Assembly: GCA_025363475.1 (NCBI GenBank)
Contig: JANYDS010000061.1
Location: forward strand, 1-64,000
Direction of reading: 5' to 3'
Length of the DNA: 64,000 nt
DNA from: Terriglobia bacterium
GTDB taxonomy: Bacteria > Acidobacteriota > Terriglobia > Bryobacterales > Bryobacteraceae
A program made the position numbers and the translations under genes. The notes beneath the pieces were generated by a model that did no database searches, was not told the origin of the DNA, and worked only from the letters and a program-made list of their open reading frames with translations. This document shows, one piece after another, positions 7,781-17,435 of this stretch; the stretch's first letter is position 1, and every line of letters begins with the position of its first letter.

Positions 7781-9958
7781 GTGCAGTTCTGGCGTCGAAC
7801 GGGAAGCGGGTCTGCCGCGGCCAGCCGGTTAACGGTTCTGGCCGCGGTTTTGCTGCTTTGGGCCCTGGCAATTTTCGGCAGGCTGATTAAGCTTCAGGTG
7901 CGTGAGCACGCGAAGTATGTGGCGATTGCGCGTTCGCAGCAGGAACACAAGATGGATATTCCTGCGCCGCGCGGCACTATTGTAGACCGCAACGGACAGG
8001 CGCTGGCGATTAGTGTGCCGGTGGATTCGGTGTCGGTGAATCCACAGCAGATTGCGAATTTGCGGGTGGCCACTGAGGTTTTGGGGAATACGCTTTCGCT
8101 GGATCAGACCGAACTATATAAAAGGCTGACCTGGGCGCGTGAAAAACATAAAGGCTTCCTGTGGGTGAAGCGTCGTATTGATCCCTTTGAAACGGATCGT
8201 CTGAAGGCTATGCATCTGGACTGGGTCACCTTCCACACAGAGAGCCAGCGGCACTATCCGAAGGGCTTCACCGCAGCGCATGTTCTGGGTGCGGTTTATA
8301 AGGGTGAAGAGGGCGCGGGCGGTGTCGAGCGTTCGCTTGATGCTGAGTTGCGCGGCCACATGGGCTCTGAGCGTTTGGTGATGGATGTGAAGCGGCGCGG
8401 ATTGTCGTCGCAAGTGGAAAGCGCGGCACAGGCGGGGCAGGCGCTGACGCTGACTATTGACGAGCGCATGCAGTATGTCGCCGAGCGCGAGTTAAAAGCC
8501 GGCGTGCTGGCGAAACATGCGCGTAGTGGTTCAGCCATTGTGATGAACCCGTATAACGGGGAGATTCTGGCGCTGGCGAATTATCCAAACTATGATCCGA
8601 ATACGCCGCCGATGCCGGGTGACGACCCGATCTCGCGGCTGGATCTGGGGACTTCCGTTCCCTTCGAACCGGGTAGTGTTTTCAAGGTGGTCACGCTGGC
8701 AACAGCGCTTGAGACTACGAATCTGACGCCCGAGACACCGATTGCCACCGGCGGCGGTGTGTTGAAGTTACCCGGACGCATTATTCATGAAAGCCACCAC
8801 GGCTACGGCACGATTACGATGTCCGAAGTGCTGGAGAAATCGAGTAATATCGGCGCGATCATGATAGGCACGCGTGCGGGCCGGGAAAACATGTATGAGT
8901 ACGCGCGGCGGTTTGGGTTCGGTCAAAAGACCGGCCTGCCGCTGCCTGCGGAATCTGCGGGCAAATTACGGCCCCTAAGTAAGTGGGGTACGACGTCTCT
9001 GGCCTCGGTCTCCATGGGTCAGGAAATCTCAGTAACCTCGGTTCAGCTGGCGCGATTAGGCGCGGTAATCGCCAATGGCGGCTTGATGGTTAAGCCTAAG
9101 TTGATTTTGAAACGCGGCGACAAGCTGGAACCTGCGGAAACTCCCGTTCGCATCATTCAGCCGGAGACGGCCATTAAGATGCGCCAGATGATGGAAGGCG
9201 TCGTTTTACGCGGCACCGGCCGTCTGCATGCGCGGCTTGATGGATACACGTCAGGCGGCAAGACGGGTACGGCGCAGATTTTCGATTCCGTTACTCATCA
9301 TTACACGCATAATTACAACGCGTCGTTTCTGGGCTTTGCGCCCGTGACGAATCCGGCGCTTGTGATTCTGGTGACGGTTCATAATACGTCGGGTGAGAGC
9401 GGGCAGGGGTCTGATGCGGCTGCGCCAGTGTGGTCCGCCATCATGACGGAAGCGCTGCGGATGATGGATGTCCCGAAAGATATTCCGCAGGAGCTGATGG
9501 CGAAGAAGAAGCCCGCCGCGAAGGTAAAGCCGGGCGAGTTTTCTGGTGAAGTGGCGATTGCCGGTTTGGGCGGCTCCAGCATTATGGATGGCGACGCCAG
9601 CGTGAAAGAGTTACTGGCGCAGCAGGCTAAGGTCGCGGTCGTGAAAGATCCTGATGTGATTCCAGCTTCGGGTACGGTTACTCCTGTTGCGGTAATTGCG
9701 GCAATCGCCGCGCCTGTGCCATCACTGATGGCCGCGCTTTCCGTTCCTGTGGCTCCTCAGAGTATTTCTGTGCCTGTGATACCCGGTCTGATGGTGCCGG
9801 ACTTCCGTGGCAAGTCGATGCGGGATGTGGTGGAGGAATCATCTGCGGAAGGAATTGTCGTGATGGTGGAGGGGAGTGGAGTGGCGCGGGCGCAGGCTCC
9901 GCTGCCGGGCAGTCCTCTGCGTCGCGGCGAGAGAATTCGGGTGCTTTTCACGCGCTGA
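7781..9958 (+). CDS. ftsI: Septal transpeptidase FtsI (PBP3) with a C-terminal PASTA domain
   Basis: 725 residues from GTG 7781, preceded by AAGGAG 7 nt upstream. A membrane anchor (about 19-36) is followed by the PBP dimerisation domain (GTIVDRNGQALA) and the class B transpeptidase: catalytic Ser299 in PGSVFK, SSN (EKSSNIG, about 354) and KTG (GGKTGTAQ, about 492). An alanine/valine/proline-rich linker (about 600-660) leads to one PASTA domain (VPDFRGKSMRDVVEE) at the extreme C-terminus. The enzyme cross-links septal peptidoglycan with FtsW. PASTA domains are typical of Gram-positive PBPs and Ser/Thr kinases and are absent from E. coli FtsI; they occur on division PBPs in several other phyla. 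Confidence 0.95.
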   Translation: MQFWRRTGSGSAAASRLTVLAAVLLLWALAIFGRLIKLQVREHAKYVAIARSQQEHKMDIPAPRGTIVDRNGQALAISVPVDSVSVNPQQIANLRVATEVLGNTLSLDQTELYKRLTWAREKHKGFLWVKRRIDPFETDRLKAMHLDWVTFHTESQRHYPKGFTAAHVLGAVYKGEEGAGGVERSLDAELRGHMGSERLVMDVKRRGLSSQVESAAQAGQALTLTIDERMQYVAERELKAGVLAKHARSGSAIVMNPYNGEILALANYPNYDPNTPPMPGDDPISRLDLGTSVPFEPGSVFKVVTLATALETTNLTPETPIATGGGVLKLPGRIIHESHHGYGTITMSEVLEKSSNIGAIMIGTRAGRENMYEYARRFGFGQKTGLPLPAESAGKLRPLSKWGTTSLASVSMGQEISVTSVQLARLGAVIANGGLMVKPKLILKRGDKLEPAETPVRIIQPETAIKMRQMMEGVVLRGTGRLHARLDGYTSGGKTGTAQIFDSVTHHYTHNYNASFLGFAPVTNPALVILVTVHNTSGESGQGSDAAAPVWSAIMTEALRMMDVPKDIPQELMAKKKPAAKVKPGEFSGEVAIAGLGGSSIMDGDASVKELLAQQAKVAVVKDPDVIPASGTVTPVAVIAAIAAPVPSLMAALSVPVAPQSISVPVIPGLMVPDFRGKSMRDVVEESSAEGIVVMVEGSGVARAQAPLPGSPLRRGERIRVLFTR

Positions 9959-9959
9959 T

Positions 9960-11462
9960 ATGACTACACGCGACTTGCTGGCGGGAGTTCCGGTTTTAGG
10001 TGTGTTGCCGGAGTCCGTCGCGTGCGCGGAAGTCGCCGGGCTTGAGTATGATTCGCGGCGTGTCGCCCCGGGATATTTGTTCTTCGCATTTCCGGGCGCG
10101 AAGGTGGATGGCCGGGCTTTTGCCGCGCAGGCTGTTGAGCGCGGGGCCTTCGCGGTAGTGAGTGAACTCCCGGCTCCGGTTGACGCTGTGGGTGTTCCCT
10201 GGATTCAGGTTGAGCATGGAAGGCGTGCGCTGGCGACGGCGGCGAAATCGTTTTACGGCAAGCCGGATGAAGCGGTTGAGTTGACCGGTATTACCGGCAC
10301 GAACGGGAAGACCACCACCAGTTACTTGCTGGATTCCGTGCTGCGAACTGCCGGCAGGATAACTCTGCTGGCAGGGACCATTGAATATCATTTAGGGCCA
10401 AAAGTATTGCCTGCGGCGAATACCACACCTGAATCGCTTGACCTGATGCGCATGCTGGCGGAACTGGTTGCGATGGAAGGTAGGGCGAAAGCCGCGACGA
10501 TGGAAATTTCGTCGCACGCACTGGCTTTGGGAAGAGTTTACGGACTGCATTTTCATACTGCTGTGTTTTCCAATCTGACGCGCGATCATCTCGACTTTCA
10601 CCAGACGATGGAGGCTTACTTCGCGGCGAAAGCGCTTCTGTTTGATGGCTCTGGTGGCCCTGCGCCGAAGTATGCGGTAGTCAATCGAGACGATGAGTGG
10701 GGCGTCAGACTGGGTGAGAAGCGGCTTGATTCGGAAGTGCTCTGGTACGGGCTGGGGTCTGATGCCATGGTGCGTGCGCGCAACGTGCATTCCGGGTTCG
10801 ACGGGTTGCGATTCGAAGTGGCGTTCGACAAAGTGCGCTTTGAAGTGCAGTCACCGCTGATGGGCAGGATCAATGTGTATAACATCCTGGCGGCCTGTGC
10901 GGCGGGGATGACTTATCAGTTGTCGCCCGAAGTAATAGCCACGGGGATTGCGGCGTGTCCGGGTGTACCAGGCCGTTTTGAGCGCGTGGATGAAGGCCAG
11001 CCGTTTGCCGTTGTGGTGGATTATTCGCATACGGACGACGCGCTGAAGAATGCCCTTGCTGTGGCGCGAAGCCTCGGTGCGAAGCGTGTGATTACGCTGT
11101 TCGGCTGTGGTGGCGACCGTGACCGGACCAAGCGTCCCGTGATGGGAAAAGTTGCAGGAGATTTCAGCGATCTGGTGATTTTGACCAGTGACAATCCGCG
11201 TTCAGAAGAGCCCCTGCAGATCATGAATGACGTGCTGGTGGGTTTGAAGCGCACTGACACACGCACCATTGTTGAGCCGGACAGGGCTGTGGCGATCCGC
11301 AAAGCGATTGAAGAAGCTCATGCGGGCGATGTCGTGATTCTGGCCGGGAAAGGCCATGAGACTTATCAGATATTTCGCGACCGCACCATTCACTTTGATG
11401 ACCGTGAACAGGCACGGGAAGCGTTACGGGCGTTTGGCTTTCGCAAGCGGGCCACACAATGA
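9960..11462 (+). CDS. murE: UDP-MurNAc-L-Ala-D-Glu:meso-DAP ligase MurE
   Basis: 500 residues from ATG 9960, one base after the ftsI stop. The cytoplasmic ligase adds the third residue of the peptidoglycan stem. Mur-ligase marks are the N-terminal UDP-binding YDSRRVAPGYLFFAFPG, the ATP loop GITGTNGKTTTSYLL (about 110-124) and the C-terminal domain with FGCGGDRDRTKRPVMG. TSDNPRSEEP contains the DNPR motif known to select meso-diaminopimelate over lysine, so the wall is probably the DAP type of Gram-negatives. It overlaps murF by 4 nt. Confidence 0.95.
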   Translation: MTTRDLLAGVPVLGVLPESVACAEVAGLEYDSRRVAPGYLFFAFPGAKVDGRAFAAQAVERGAFAVVSELPAPVDAVGVPWIQVEHGRRALATAAKSFYGKPDEAVELTGITGTNGKTTTSYLLDSVLRTAGRITLLAGTIEYHLGPKVLPAANTTPESLDLMRMLAELVAMEGRAKAATMEISSHALALGRVYGLHFHTAVFSNLTRDHLDFHQTMEAYFAAKALLFDGSGGPAPKYAVVNRDDEWGVRLGEKRLDSEVLWYGLGSDAMVRARNVHSGFDGLRFEVAFDKVRFEVQSPLMGRINVYNILAACAAGMTYQLSPEVIATGIAACPGVPGRFERVDEGQPFAVVVDYSHTDDALKNALAVARSLGAKRVITLFGCGGDRDRTKRPVMGKVAGDFSDLVILTSDNPRSEEPLQIMNDVLVGLKRTDTRTIVEPDRAVAIRKAIEEAHAGDVVILAGKGHETYQIFRDRTIHFDDREQAREALRAFGFRKRATQ

Positions 11463-12841
11463 TTCTTTCTATTCAGGCCATCGCTGAGAAGATCGGCGCG
11501 ACCATCGTCGCCGGAGCGACGGGAAGTGCAGGCGGCTACAGTATCGACAGCCGGACCATCAATCCCGGCGACTGTTTCTTCGCTTTGAAGGGTGCGAACC
11601 AGGATGGTCATGAATACGTCACCAAACTGCCGGAGAAAGGTGCTGCGTTGGCGGTGGTTGATCACCTTTGCCCGGTAAAAATTTCTCAGCTGGTAGTGCC
11701 CAATACTCTAATCGCCTTGCAAACACTGGCTGCGAAGGCACGCAAGCGCTGGGGCGGCATGGTGATCGGCGTTACCGGCAGCGCGGGCAAAACGACAACG
11801 AAGGACGCCATTGCGGCGCTGCTGGGTGTCGGGATGCGGACCGGACGTACCATCGGCAACTACAACAATCACGTGGGTGTGCCCCTTTCGATTTTACGTA
11901 TCCCTGACGAGTGCAAGGCTGCCGTAATTGAGATGGGTATGAATCACGCCGGCGAGATTCGCGAACTGGCTGCCATCGCTGCGCCGCAGATTGGTGTTGT
12001 CACCAATGCCGGCTGGGCACATGCGGAGTTCTTTGAAGACGGAGTTGATGGCGTGGCACGTGCCAAGCGCGAATTGATTGAAGCACTGCCTGCCGACGGC
12101 ATTGCGGTTCTGAACGCAGATGATGGACGCGTGCGCGGATTCGCGAGAGTCCATCCGGGGCGTTCTATTCTGTACGGCTTTTCGGAAGATGCAGAAGTGC
12201 GCGCGGAAGACTATCGCGAATGTCCGAAAGGCACACACTTCCGCTGCCTGGGAGTGGAGTTTGATTCGCCGCTTGCGGGCAGGCATAACGTGAGCAACGT
12301 GCTGGCTGCAATTGCAGTCGCGCGTGCCATGGGTATCTCACCTGACCGCTTGCGTGAAGCCGTACATTCACTCACCCCCGCCAAGATGCGCGGTGAGCGT
12401 TTTGAACGCGACGGGATTACCGTAATTAACGATTGCTACAACGCCAATCCGGAAGCAGTTCGCTCCATGCTAGAGCTGCTTCGCGGAGCACCTGGTAAAC
12501 GGCGCATTGCCGTGCTGGGTGAAATGCTTGAGCTTGGCCGTGAGGCCGGGACCCTTCACCGCGGAATCGGAAAATTTACTGCGGAGCTGGGTATTAGTGC
12601 CCTTGTTGGCATACGCGGCGCTGCCCGCCAGATGGTTGATGAGGCCATTCTGACGGTGTCGGACAGCGCCGCGCCTTTTTCAGGGCATTATTTTGACTCG
12701 CCGGAAGAGGCGGGAAAGTTCTTACGCAGCTATGTTGCGCCGGGTGATGTGGTGCTGTTCAAAGGCTCACGCGGAGTGGGTGTGGAACGCGCCATTGACG
12801 CGATGTTCGGGGACGCGGCCGGTTCAGGGAGACGCGGATAA
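11459..12841 (+). CDS. murF: UDP-MurNAc-tripeptide:D-Ala-D-Ala ligase MurF
   Basis: 460 residues. MurF adds D-Ala-D-Ala to complete the cytoplasmic UDP-MurNAc pentapeptide. Visible motifs are the N-terminal SIDSRTINPGDCFFALKG, the ATP loop GVTGSAGKTTTKDAI, NNHVGVPLSILR, AVIEMGMNHAGEI, and INDCYNANPEAVRSML in the C-terminal domain. The ATG lies in the murE stop region (4-nt overlap), and mraY starts 3 nt after the stop. Length is typical. Confidence 0.95.
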   Translation: MILSIQAIAEKIGATIVAGATGSAGGYSIDSRTINPGDCFFALKGANQDGHEYVTKLPEKGAALAVVDHLCPVKISQLVVPNTLIALQTLAAKARKRWGGMVIGVTGSAGKTTTKDAIAALLGVGMRTGRTIGNYNNHVGVPLSILRIPDECKAAVIEMGMNHAGEIRELAAIAAPQIGVVTNAGWAHAEFFEDGVDGVARAKRELIEALPADGIAVLNADDGRVRGFARVHPGRSILYGFSEDAEVRAEDYRECPKGTHFRCLGVEFDSPLAGRHNVSNVLAAIAVARAMGISPDRLREAVHSLTPAKMRGERFERDGITVINDCYNANPEAVRSMLELLRGAPGKRRIAVLGEMLELGREAGTLHRGIGKFTAELGISALVGIRGAARQMVDEAILTVSDSAAPFSGHYFDSPEEAGKFLRSYVAPGDVVLFKGSRGVGVERAIDAMFGDAAGSGRRG

Positions 12842-12844
12842 ATA

Positions 12845-13981
12845 ATGCTTTACTGGCTGCTGTATCAAAAGCTTGGTTCGGTGGTGGGGCCGTTCCGTGT
12901 GTTCCGGTATGTGACTTCGCGGGCGATGTTTGCGAGTCTGACGTCACTGTTTCTTTGTATTTGGCTGGGGCCGCTGCTGATCCGCAAGTTACGTGAATTT
13001 CAGATCGGGCAGCACATCCGGGAAGACGGGCCGAAGTCACACATGAAGAAAGCCGGCACCCCGACTATGGGCGGTCTGCTCATTATCATCAGTATCGTCG
13101 CGTCGGCGTTGTTGTGGGCCGATTTGACCAGTGCTTATGTCTGGCTGGCGCTGTTTGCGCTAATAATGTTTGGCGTAATCGGGTTTATTGATGATTACGC
13201 GAAGGTCATGCACAAGCGGAATCTGGGCCTCACATCGTGGCAGAAGTTCGGTCTGCAAATGGCCGTTGCGGCGGCGATTACCGGCGTGCTGGTAGTGATG
13301 CAGTATTACGGGACATATTCGACTACGCTCAACGTTCCCTTCATCAAGCAGCTCAAACCCGACTTATTGATTCATGCGGCCATGAGCAACCCCTACACTT
13401 ACGTTCTTGGATTTCTGCCATTCTATCTGTTCTTCGTTCTGGTAGTGGTGGGGGCGAGTAATGCCGTGAATGTAACTGATGGTCTGGATGGCCTGGCGAT
13501 CGGCCTGATGGTGATTTCGGCAGGTGCTTTAACCGTGCTCGCATACACCAGCGGCAATAAAGAATTTTCGGAATACTTACAACTTGCGCGCAACCCGCGA
13601 ACCGCTGAACTGACTATCTTCTGCTCGTCAATGACTGGCTCAAGTCTCGGCTTTCTCTGGTGGAATTCGCATCCGGCTGACATCTTCATGGGCGACGTGG
13701 GCAGCCTTTCCCTGGGTGGTGCCATGGGCGTAGTTGCCATCCTGATCAAGCAGGAACTGCTGCTGGTCTTCATCGCGGGCATGTTTGTGGTGGAACTGAT
13801 GAGCGTGATTCTGCAGGTGGGCAGCTTCAAGCTGCGTAATGGCAAACGCATCTTCAAGATGGCTCCGATTCACCACCATTTTGAGGCCCTCGGCTGGCAG
13901 GAATCGAAAATCATCGCGCGCTTCTGGATCGCCGGACTAGTACTGGCGCTGTTCGCCCTGACCACGTTAAAGCTGCGATGA
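12845..13981 (+). CDS. mraY: Phospho-MurNAc-pentapeptide transferase MraY
   Basis: 378 residues, about ten membrane helices. MraY transfers phospho-MurNAc-pentapeptide to undecaprenyl phosphate, giving lipid I. Diagnostic segments are KKAGTPTMGGLLI, the magnesium-binding FIDDYAKV, NVTDGLDGLA, FMGDVGSLSLGG and the histidine motif PIHHHFEALGW. It sits between murF and murD as in most dcw clusters; its stop overlaps the murD ATG by 4 nt. Confidence 0.96.
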   Translation: MLYWLLYQKLGSVVGPFRVFRYVTSRAMFASLTSLFLCIWLGPLLIRKLREFQIGQHIREDGPKSHMKKAGTPTMGGLLIIISIVASALLWADLTSAYVWLALFALIMFGVIGFIDDYAKVMHKRNLGLTSWQKFGLQMAVAAAITGVLVVMQYYGTYSTTLNVPFIKQLKPDLLIHAAMSNPYTYVLGFLPFYLFFVLVVVGASNAVNVTDGLDGLAIGLMVISAGALTVLAYTSGNKEFSEYLQLARNPRTAELTIFCSSMTGSSLGFLWWNSHPADIFMGDVGSLSLGGAMGVVAILIKQELLLVFIAGMFVVELMSVILQVGSFKLRNGKRIFKMAPIHHHFEALGWQESKIIARFWIAGLVLALFALTTLKLR

Positions 13982-15216
13982 AAGTTCTGGTTGTTGGCAT
14001 GGAAAAATCGGGTCGGGCAGCGCTGGAGTTTTTGCGCGCGCGCGGTGATGCTGTGACGGCGACTGATTTGAAAGACAGCCCTGTTGCAGGGTTTCGTCCG
14101 CAGAGCGAGGCACTGTTTGACGAGGATTGGGATGCGATTGTGGTGTCTCCCGGAGTGCCTGCGGATCTGGCGGGTCTGGAGCGCGCGCGAGGGCGTGGTG
14201 TGGATGTGATGGGCGAAGTGGAACTGGCCGCGCCTTACTTACTTGGCCCCACTATCGGGATCACGGGTTCCAATGGCAAGACCACTACGACATCGCTGGT
14301 GGGTCATATTCTGGAGAGTGCGGGCACGCCTGTACAGGTCGGCGGGAATATCGGAACGCCTGTGATTGCCATGATCGCGACATCAAGAGCTGATCAGTGG
14401 AATGTGCTGGAACTGTCGAGCTTTCAGCTGGAAACGATTCGTACGTTTCGCGCTCATGTCGGCATCTGCTTGAACGTTACGCAGAACCATCTGGACCGGC
14501 ATCACACGTTTGAGAATTATGCTGCGGCCAAGGGCAATCTGTTCCGCACGCAACAGAGCGGTGACTATGCGGTGCTCAATGTGGATGATGCGGTGTGTCG
14601 CGGCTTCGCGTCGGTCACGCAGGCAGCGGCGGTTTGGTTTTCGGGCAGTGAGATTGAGAAACTAATGCCCGCGAAAGATGTCCCGATTCCCGGCGCGCAC
14701 AATGCGGAAAATGTTATGGCAGCCGCCACCGCTGCGCGTATCGTGGGAATTTCACATGCTGACATTGCTGCCGCAGTGCGCACTTTCAAAGCCGTGGAGC
14801 ATCGGCTTGAATTTGTCAAAGAGTTGCGCGGCGTGCGCTTCTACAACGACTCGAAAGCGACCAGCGTTGACGCAACGTCGAAGGCACTTGATTCGTTTAA
14901 TGGCAACCTCTGGGTGATTCTGGGCGGGAAAGACAAAGGCAGCGATTACACGCAATTGCGCGAACGTTTGCAACGTAAAGGGCATGCGGCGCTGTTGATT
15001 GGAACTGCCGCAGAAAAGATTGCCGGGCATCTGGAAGGCTCCACGGAGCTGGTGCGTTCCGGCACGCTGGAACAGGCGGTAGCTCACGCCTGGAAGTATG
15101 CGAAGCCGGGCGACACGGTGCTGCTGGCCCCGGCCTGCGCAAGCTTCGATCAGTTTGACGGTTACGAACATCGCGGGCGAGTCTTCAAAGAATTAGTGAA
15201 CGGGTTGGGAGAGTAA
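13978..15216 (+). CDS. murD: UDP-MurNAc-L-Ala:D-Glu ligase MurD
   Basis: 412 residues, slightly shorter than E. coli MurD (438). It adds D-glutamate to UDP-MurNAc-L-Ala. The N-terminal Rossmann domain begins KVLVVGMEKSGRAAL, the ATP loop is GITGSNGKTTTTSLV (about 93-107), LNVTQNHLDRH is the family Asn/His motif, and YNDSKATSVDAT with WVILGGKDKGSDY marks the C-terminal domain. The stop TAA shares a base with the ftsW ATG (TAATG). Confidence 0.95.
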   Translation: MKVLVVGMEKSGRAALEFLRARGDAVTATDLKDSPVAGFRPQSEALFDEDWDAIVVSPGVPADLAGLERARGRGVDVMGEVELAAPYLLGPTIGITGSNGKTTTTSLVGHILESAGTPVQVGGNIGTPVIAMIATSRADQWNVLELSSFQLETIRTFRAHVGICLNVTQNHLDRHHTFENYAAAKGNLFRTQQSGDYAVLNVDDAVCRGFASVTQAAAVWFSGSEIEKLMPAKDVPIPGAHNAENVMAAATAARIVGISHADIAAAVRTFKAVEHRLEFVKELRGVRFYNDSKATSVDATSKALDSFNGNLWVILGGKDKGSDYTQLRERLQRKGHAALLIGTAAEKIAGHLEGSTELVRSGTLEQAVAHAWKYAKPGDTVLLAPACASFDQFDGYEHRGRVFKELVNGLGE

Positions 15217-16355
15217 TGGCGCAAAAGCTTAAAACAGACTGGATACTCTTCAGCACGATCGTTCTGATGGTGCTGTTTGGGGCGCTGATGATTTACAGCG
15301 CATCGTCAGTGGTGGCAGAAATCAAGATGGGGTCAAGTTACTATTTCGCGGTGCGGCAGCTGGTCTGGATAGCCATCGCGATTCCGCTGATGATGTTCAT
15401 GAAGCGTGTGAATTACCGCAAGCTGCAAACACCTGCGGTGGCATTCACGTCTATGGGCCTGGTAATGATTCTGCTGGCCATCGTGTACTTCGCTGATCCG
15501 CGTCAGCATCGCTGGATTCGTGTCGGGCCGGGAGGTTTGCAGCCCTCGGAGTTTGCCAAACCTGCGCTGGCTCTCTTTCTCGCTTACTTTATCGCCTTGC
15601 GCTCGCGGGCGATCAACAGCCGTTTTACATTGTTCCCGGCGTTTCTGGCGCTCGGCTTCGTAACCATGGCCGTGGTGGTGGCTGATCTGGGAACTGCGAT
15701 TGTGCTGGTGGGAACCGCAGCGGTGGTGTTTATTGTCGCCGGTTTAGAGCCGCGGTACATCATGCTGGCCGGTGTGATGGGGCTGGTTGGCTGTTGTGGG
15801 GCAGTTGCGGCGAAGCCTTACCGTCTGGTTCGTGTCATCAGTTACATGGACCCGGAGTTCAAAGTGGTGGATAAGGTTGATACGCACGGCTGGATTCGTG
15901 CGCAGATGAAAAAATCAATCACAGCACGGGACACTAATTATCAGACAGAGCAGGCTAAGATCGCGGTAGGTTCAGGCGGCCCGGTGGGAGTGGGCCTGAT
16001 GCAGGGGCGACAGAAGTTGTTCTATCTGCCGGAAGCGCATACAGACACAATCTACGCGGTAGTAGGAGAAGAATTCGGAATCTTCGGCTCAACCGGCTTA
16101 CTCATCGGTTTTGTAGTAATCCTGTGGCGAGGTATCCGCGCCGCACTTTTGATTCCGGATGACTTTGGACGGTACCTTGCCCTCGGCATTACTACCATGC
16201 TGGTAATTCAGGCCTTCTTCAACATGAGCGTCGTGCTCGGCATGGTGCCGACTAAGGGAATTCCGCTGCCTATGATTAGTTTCGGCGGCAGTTCGTTACT
16301 CGTGACACTGGCGTCATTAGGAATTCTGCTGAATGTATCGGAGCACGCAGGCTAG
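15216..16355 (+). CDS. ftsW: SEDS septal peptidoglycan glycosyltransferase FtsW
   Basis: 379 residues, about ten membrane helices. FtsW polymerises lipid II at the septum together with FtsI. SEDS marks are LMIYSASS in the first helix, RWIRVGPGGLQPSEFAK (around residue 100), the extracellular loop FLPEAHTDTIYAVVGEEFG, and the C-terminal VVLGMVPTKGIPLPMISFGG. FtsI is in the same operon, consistent with a cognate pair. Confidence 0.95.
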   Translation: MAQKLKTDWILFSTIVLMVLFGALMIYSASSVVAEIKMGSSYYFAVRQLVWIAIAIPLMMFMKRVNYRKLQTPAVAFTSMGLVMILLAIVYFADPRQHRWIRVGPGGLQPSEFAKPALALFLAYFIALRSRAINSRFTLFPAFLALGFVTMAVVVADLGTAIVLVGTAAVVFIVAGLEPRYIMLAGVMGLVGCCGAVAAKPYRLVRVISYMDPEFKVVDKVDTHGWIRAQMKKSITARDTNYQTEQAKIAVGSGGPVGVGLMQGRQKLFYLPEAHTDTIYAVVGEEFGIFGSTGLLIGFVVILWRGIRAALLIPDDFGRYLALGITTMLVIQAFFNMSVVLGMVPTKGIPLPMISFGGSSLLVTLASLGILLNVSEHAG

Positions 16356-17435
16356 GTGAACAGCGTTCCGCTATTTGTGATGGCCGGCGGAGGTACCGGG
16401 GGACATGTGATCCCCGGGATTGCCGTGGCGCGTGAAATATATCGTCGTGGCGGTGAAGTCTTGTTTGTTGGTACGGAGCGCGGCGTGGAGAGCCGTCTTG
16501 TGCCGCAAGCGGGCTATCGGCTGGAAATAATCCGTGTGGGCGGCATCAAGAATCTGGGTCTGCTGACACGGGTTGCCAGTTTGTGGCGGCTGGTAAATGA
16601 GACGCTGGAGCAAGTCATTCAGTTTGGTAAGTGGCAACCGGCGGCGGTCTTCAGTATGGGCGGCTATGTGGCTGGCCCGCCGGTGCTGGCTGCGCTCTTG
16701 CGCAGCGTCCCCGTAGTGGTGATGGAACCGAATGCGATTCCCGGTTTTACGAATCGCCACATTGCACGCTGGGTATCGCGCGCACTGATCAGTTTTGAAG
16801 AGACGGCACGGTTTTTTCCGAAGGGCCGGACTGAGTTAACCGGCTTGCCGGTACGGGAAGAATTCTTTGAGTTACAAGCAAAAGATGACAGCGGGTTTAC
16901 TGTGCTGATTACCGGCGGAAGTCAGGGTTCGCGGACGCTGAATGAGGCGGCACGCGCGAGCTGGCCCCTGTTCCTTGCAGCGGATCTGCCAGTGCGCTTT
17001 ATCCATCAGACCGGCCTGCTGATGTATGAGTCGGTCGCCACTGATTTCAAACAGACCGGCCTTGCTGGGGAAATCACGGCCTTCATTGCTGACATGCCTG
17101 CAGCATTCGGCCAGGCCGATTTGATCGTGTCGCGTTCCGGCGCGGGCGCAGTGTCGGAAATTGCGGCCTCGGGGCGTGCTTCGGTCCTGATCCCGTTCCC
17201 GTTTGCGTCGGATCAGCACCAGCTCAAAAATGCGGAAGCGTTTGAGCGTGCCGGTGCTGCACGTCTGTTGCGCGACAGCGAATGGACCGGGCAGAAATTC
17301 TTTGACGTCGTTAATGAACTATTCCTGGACCGTGCGCGCCTTGCCGCAATGGGCGCAGCGGCGCGGCGTCTGGCCCGTCACGGCGCGGCACAGCGGGCAG
17401 CGGAGATCTTGATGGAAACGGCTGGGGCCAACTAA
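16356..17435 (+). CDS. murG: Lipid II synthase MurG (UDP-GlcNAc transferase)
   Basis: 359 residues from GTG 16356, directly after the ftsW stop. MurG is the peripheral membrane GT28 enzyme that adds GlcNAc to lipid I. Motifs are the N-terminal G-loop AGGGTGGHVIPGIAVA, FSMGGYVAGPPVLAA, EPNAIPGFTNR, LITGGSQGSRTLNEA and the UDP-GlcNAc-binding SRSGAGAVSEIAASG followed by PFPFASDQHQLKNA. It ends where murC begins (TAATG overlap). Confidence 0.95.
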   Translation: MNSVPLFVMAGGGTGGHVIPGIAVAREIYRRGGEVLFVGTERGVESRLVPQAGYRLEIIRVGGIKNLGLLTRVASLWRLVNETLEQVIQFGKWQPAAVFSMGGYVAGPPVLAALLRSVPVVVMEPNAIPGFTNRHIARWVSRALISFEETARFFPKGRTELTGLPVREEFFELQAKDDSGFTVLITGGSQGSRTLNEAARASWPLFLAADLPVRFIHQTGLLMYESVATDFKQTGLAGEITAFIADMPAAFGQADLIVSRSGAGAVSEIAASGRASVLIPFPFASDQHQLKNAEAFERAGAARLLRDSEWTGQKFFDVVNELFLDRARLAAMGAAARRLARHGAAQRAAEILMETAGAN

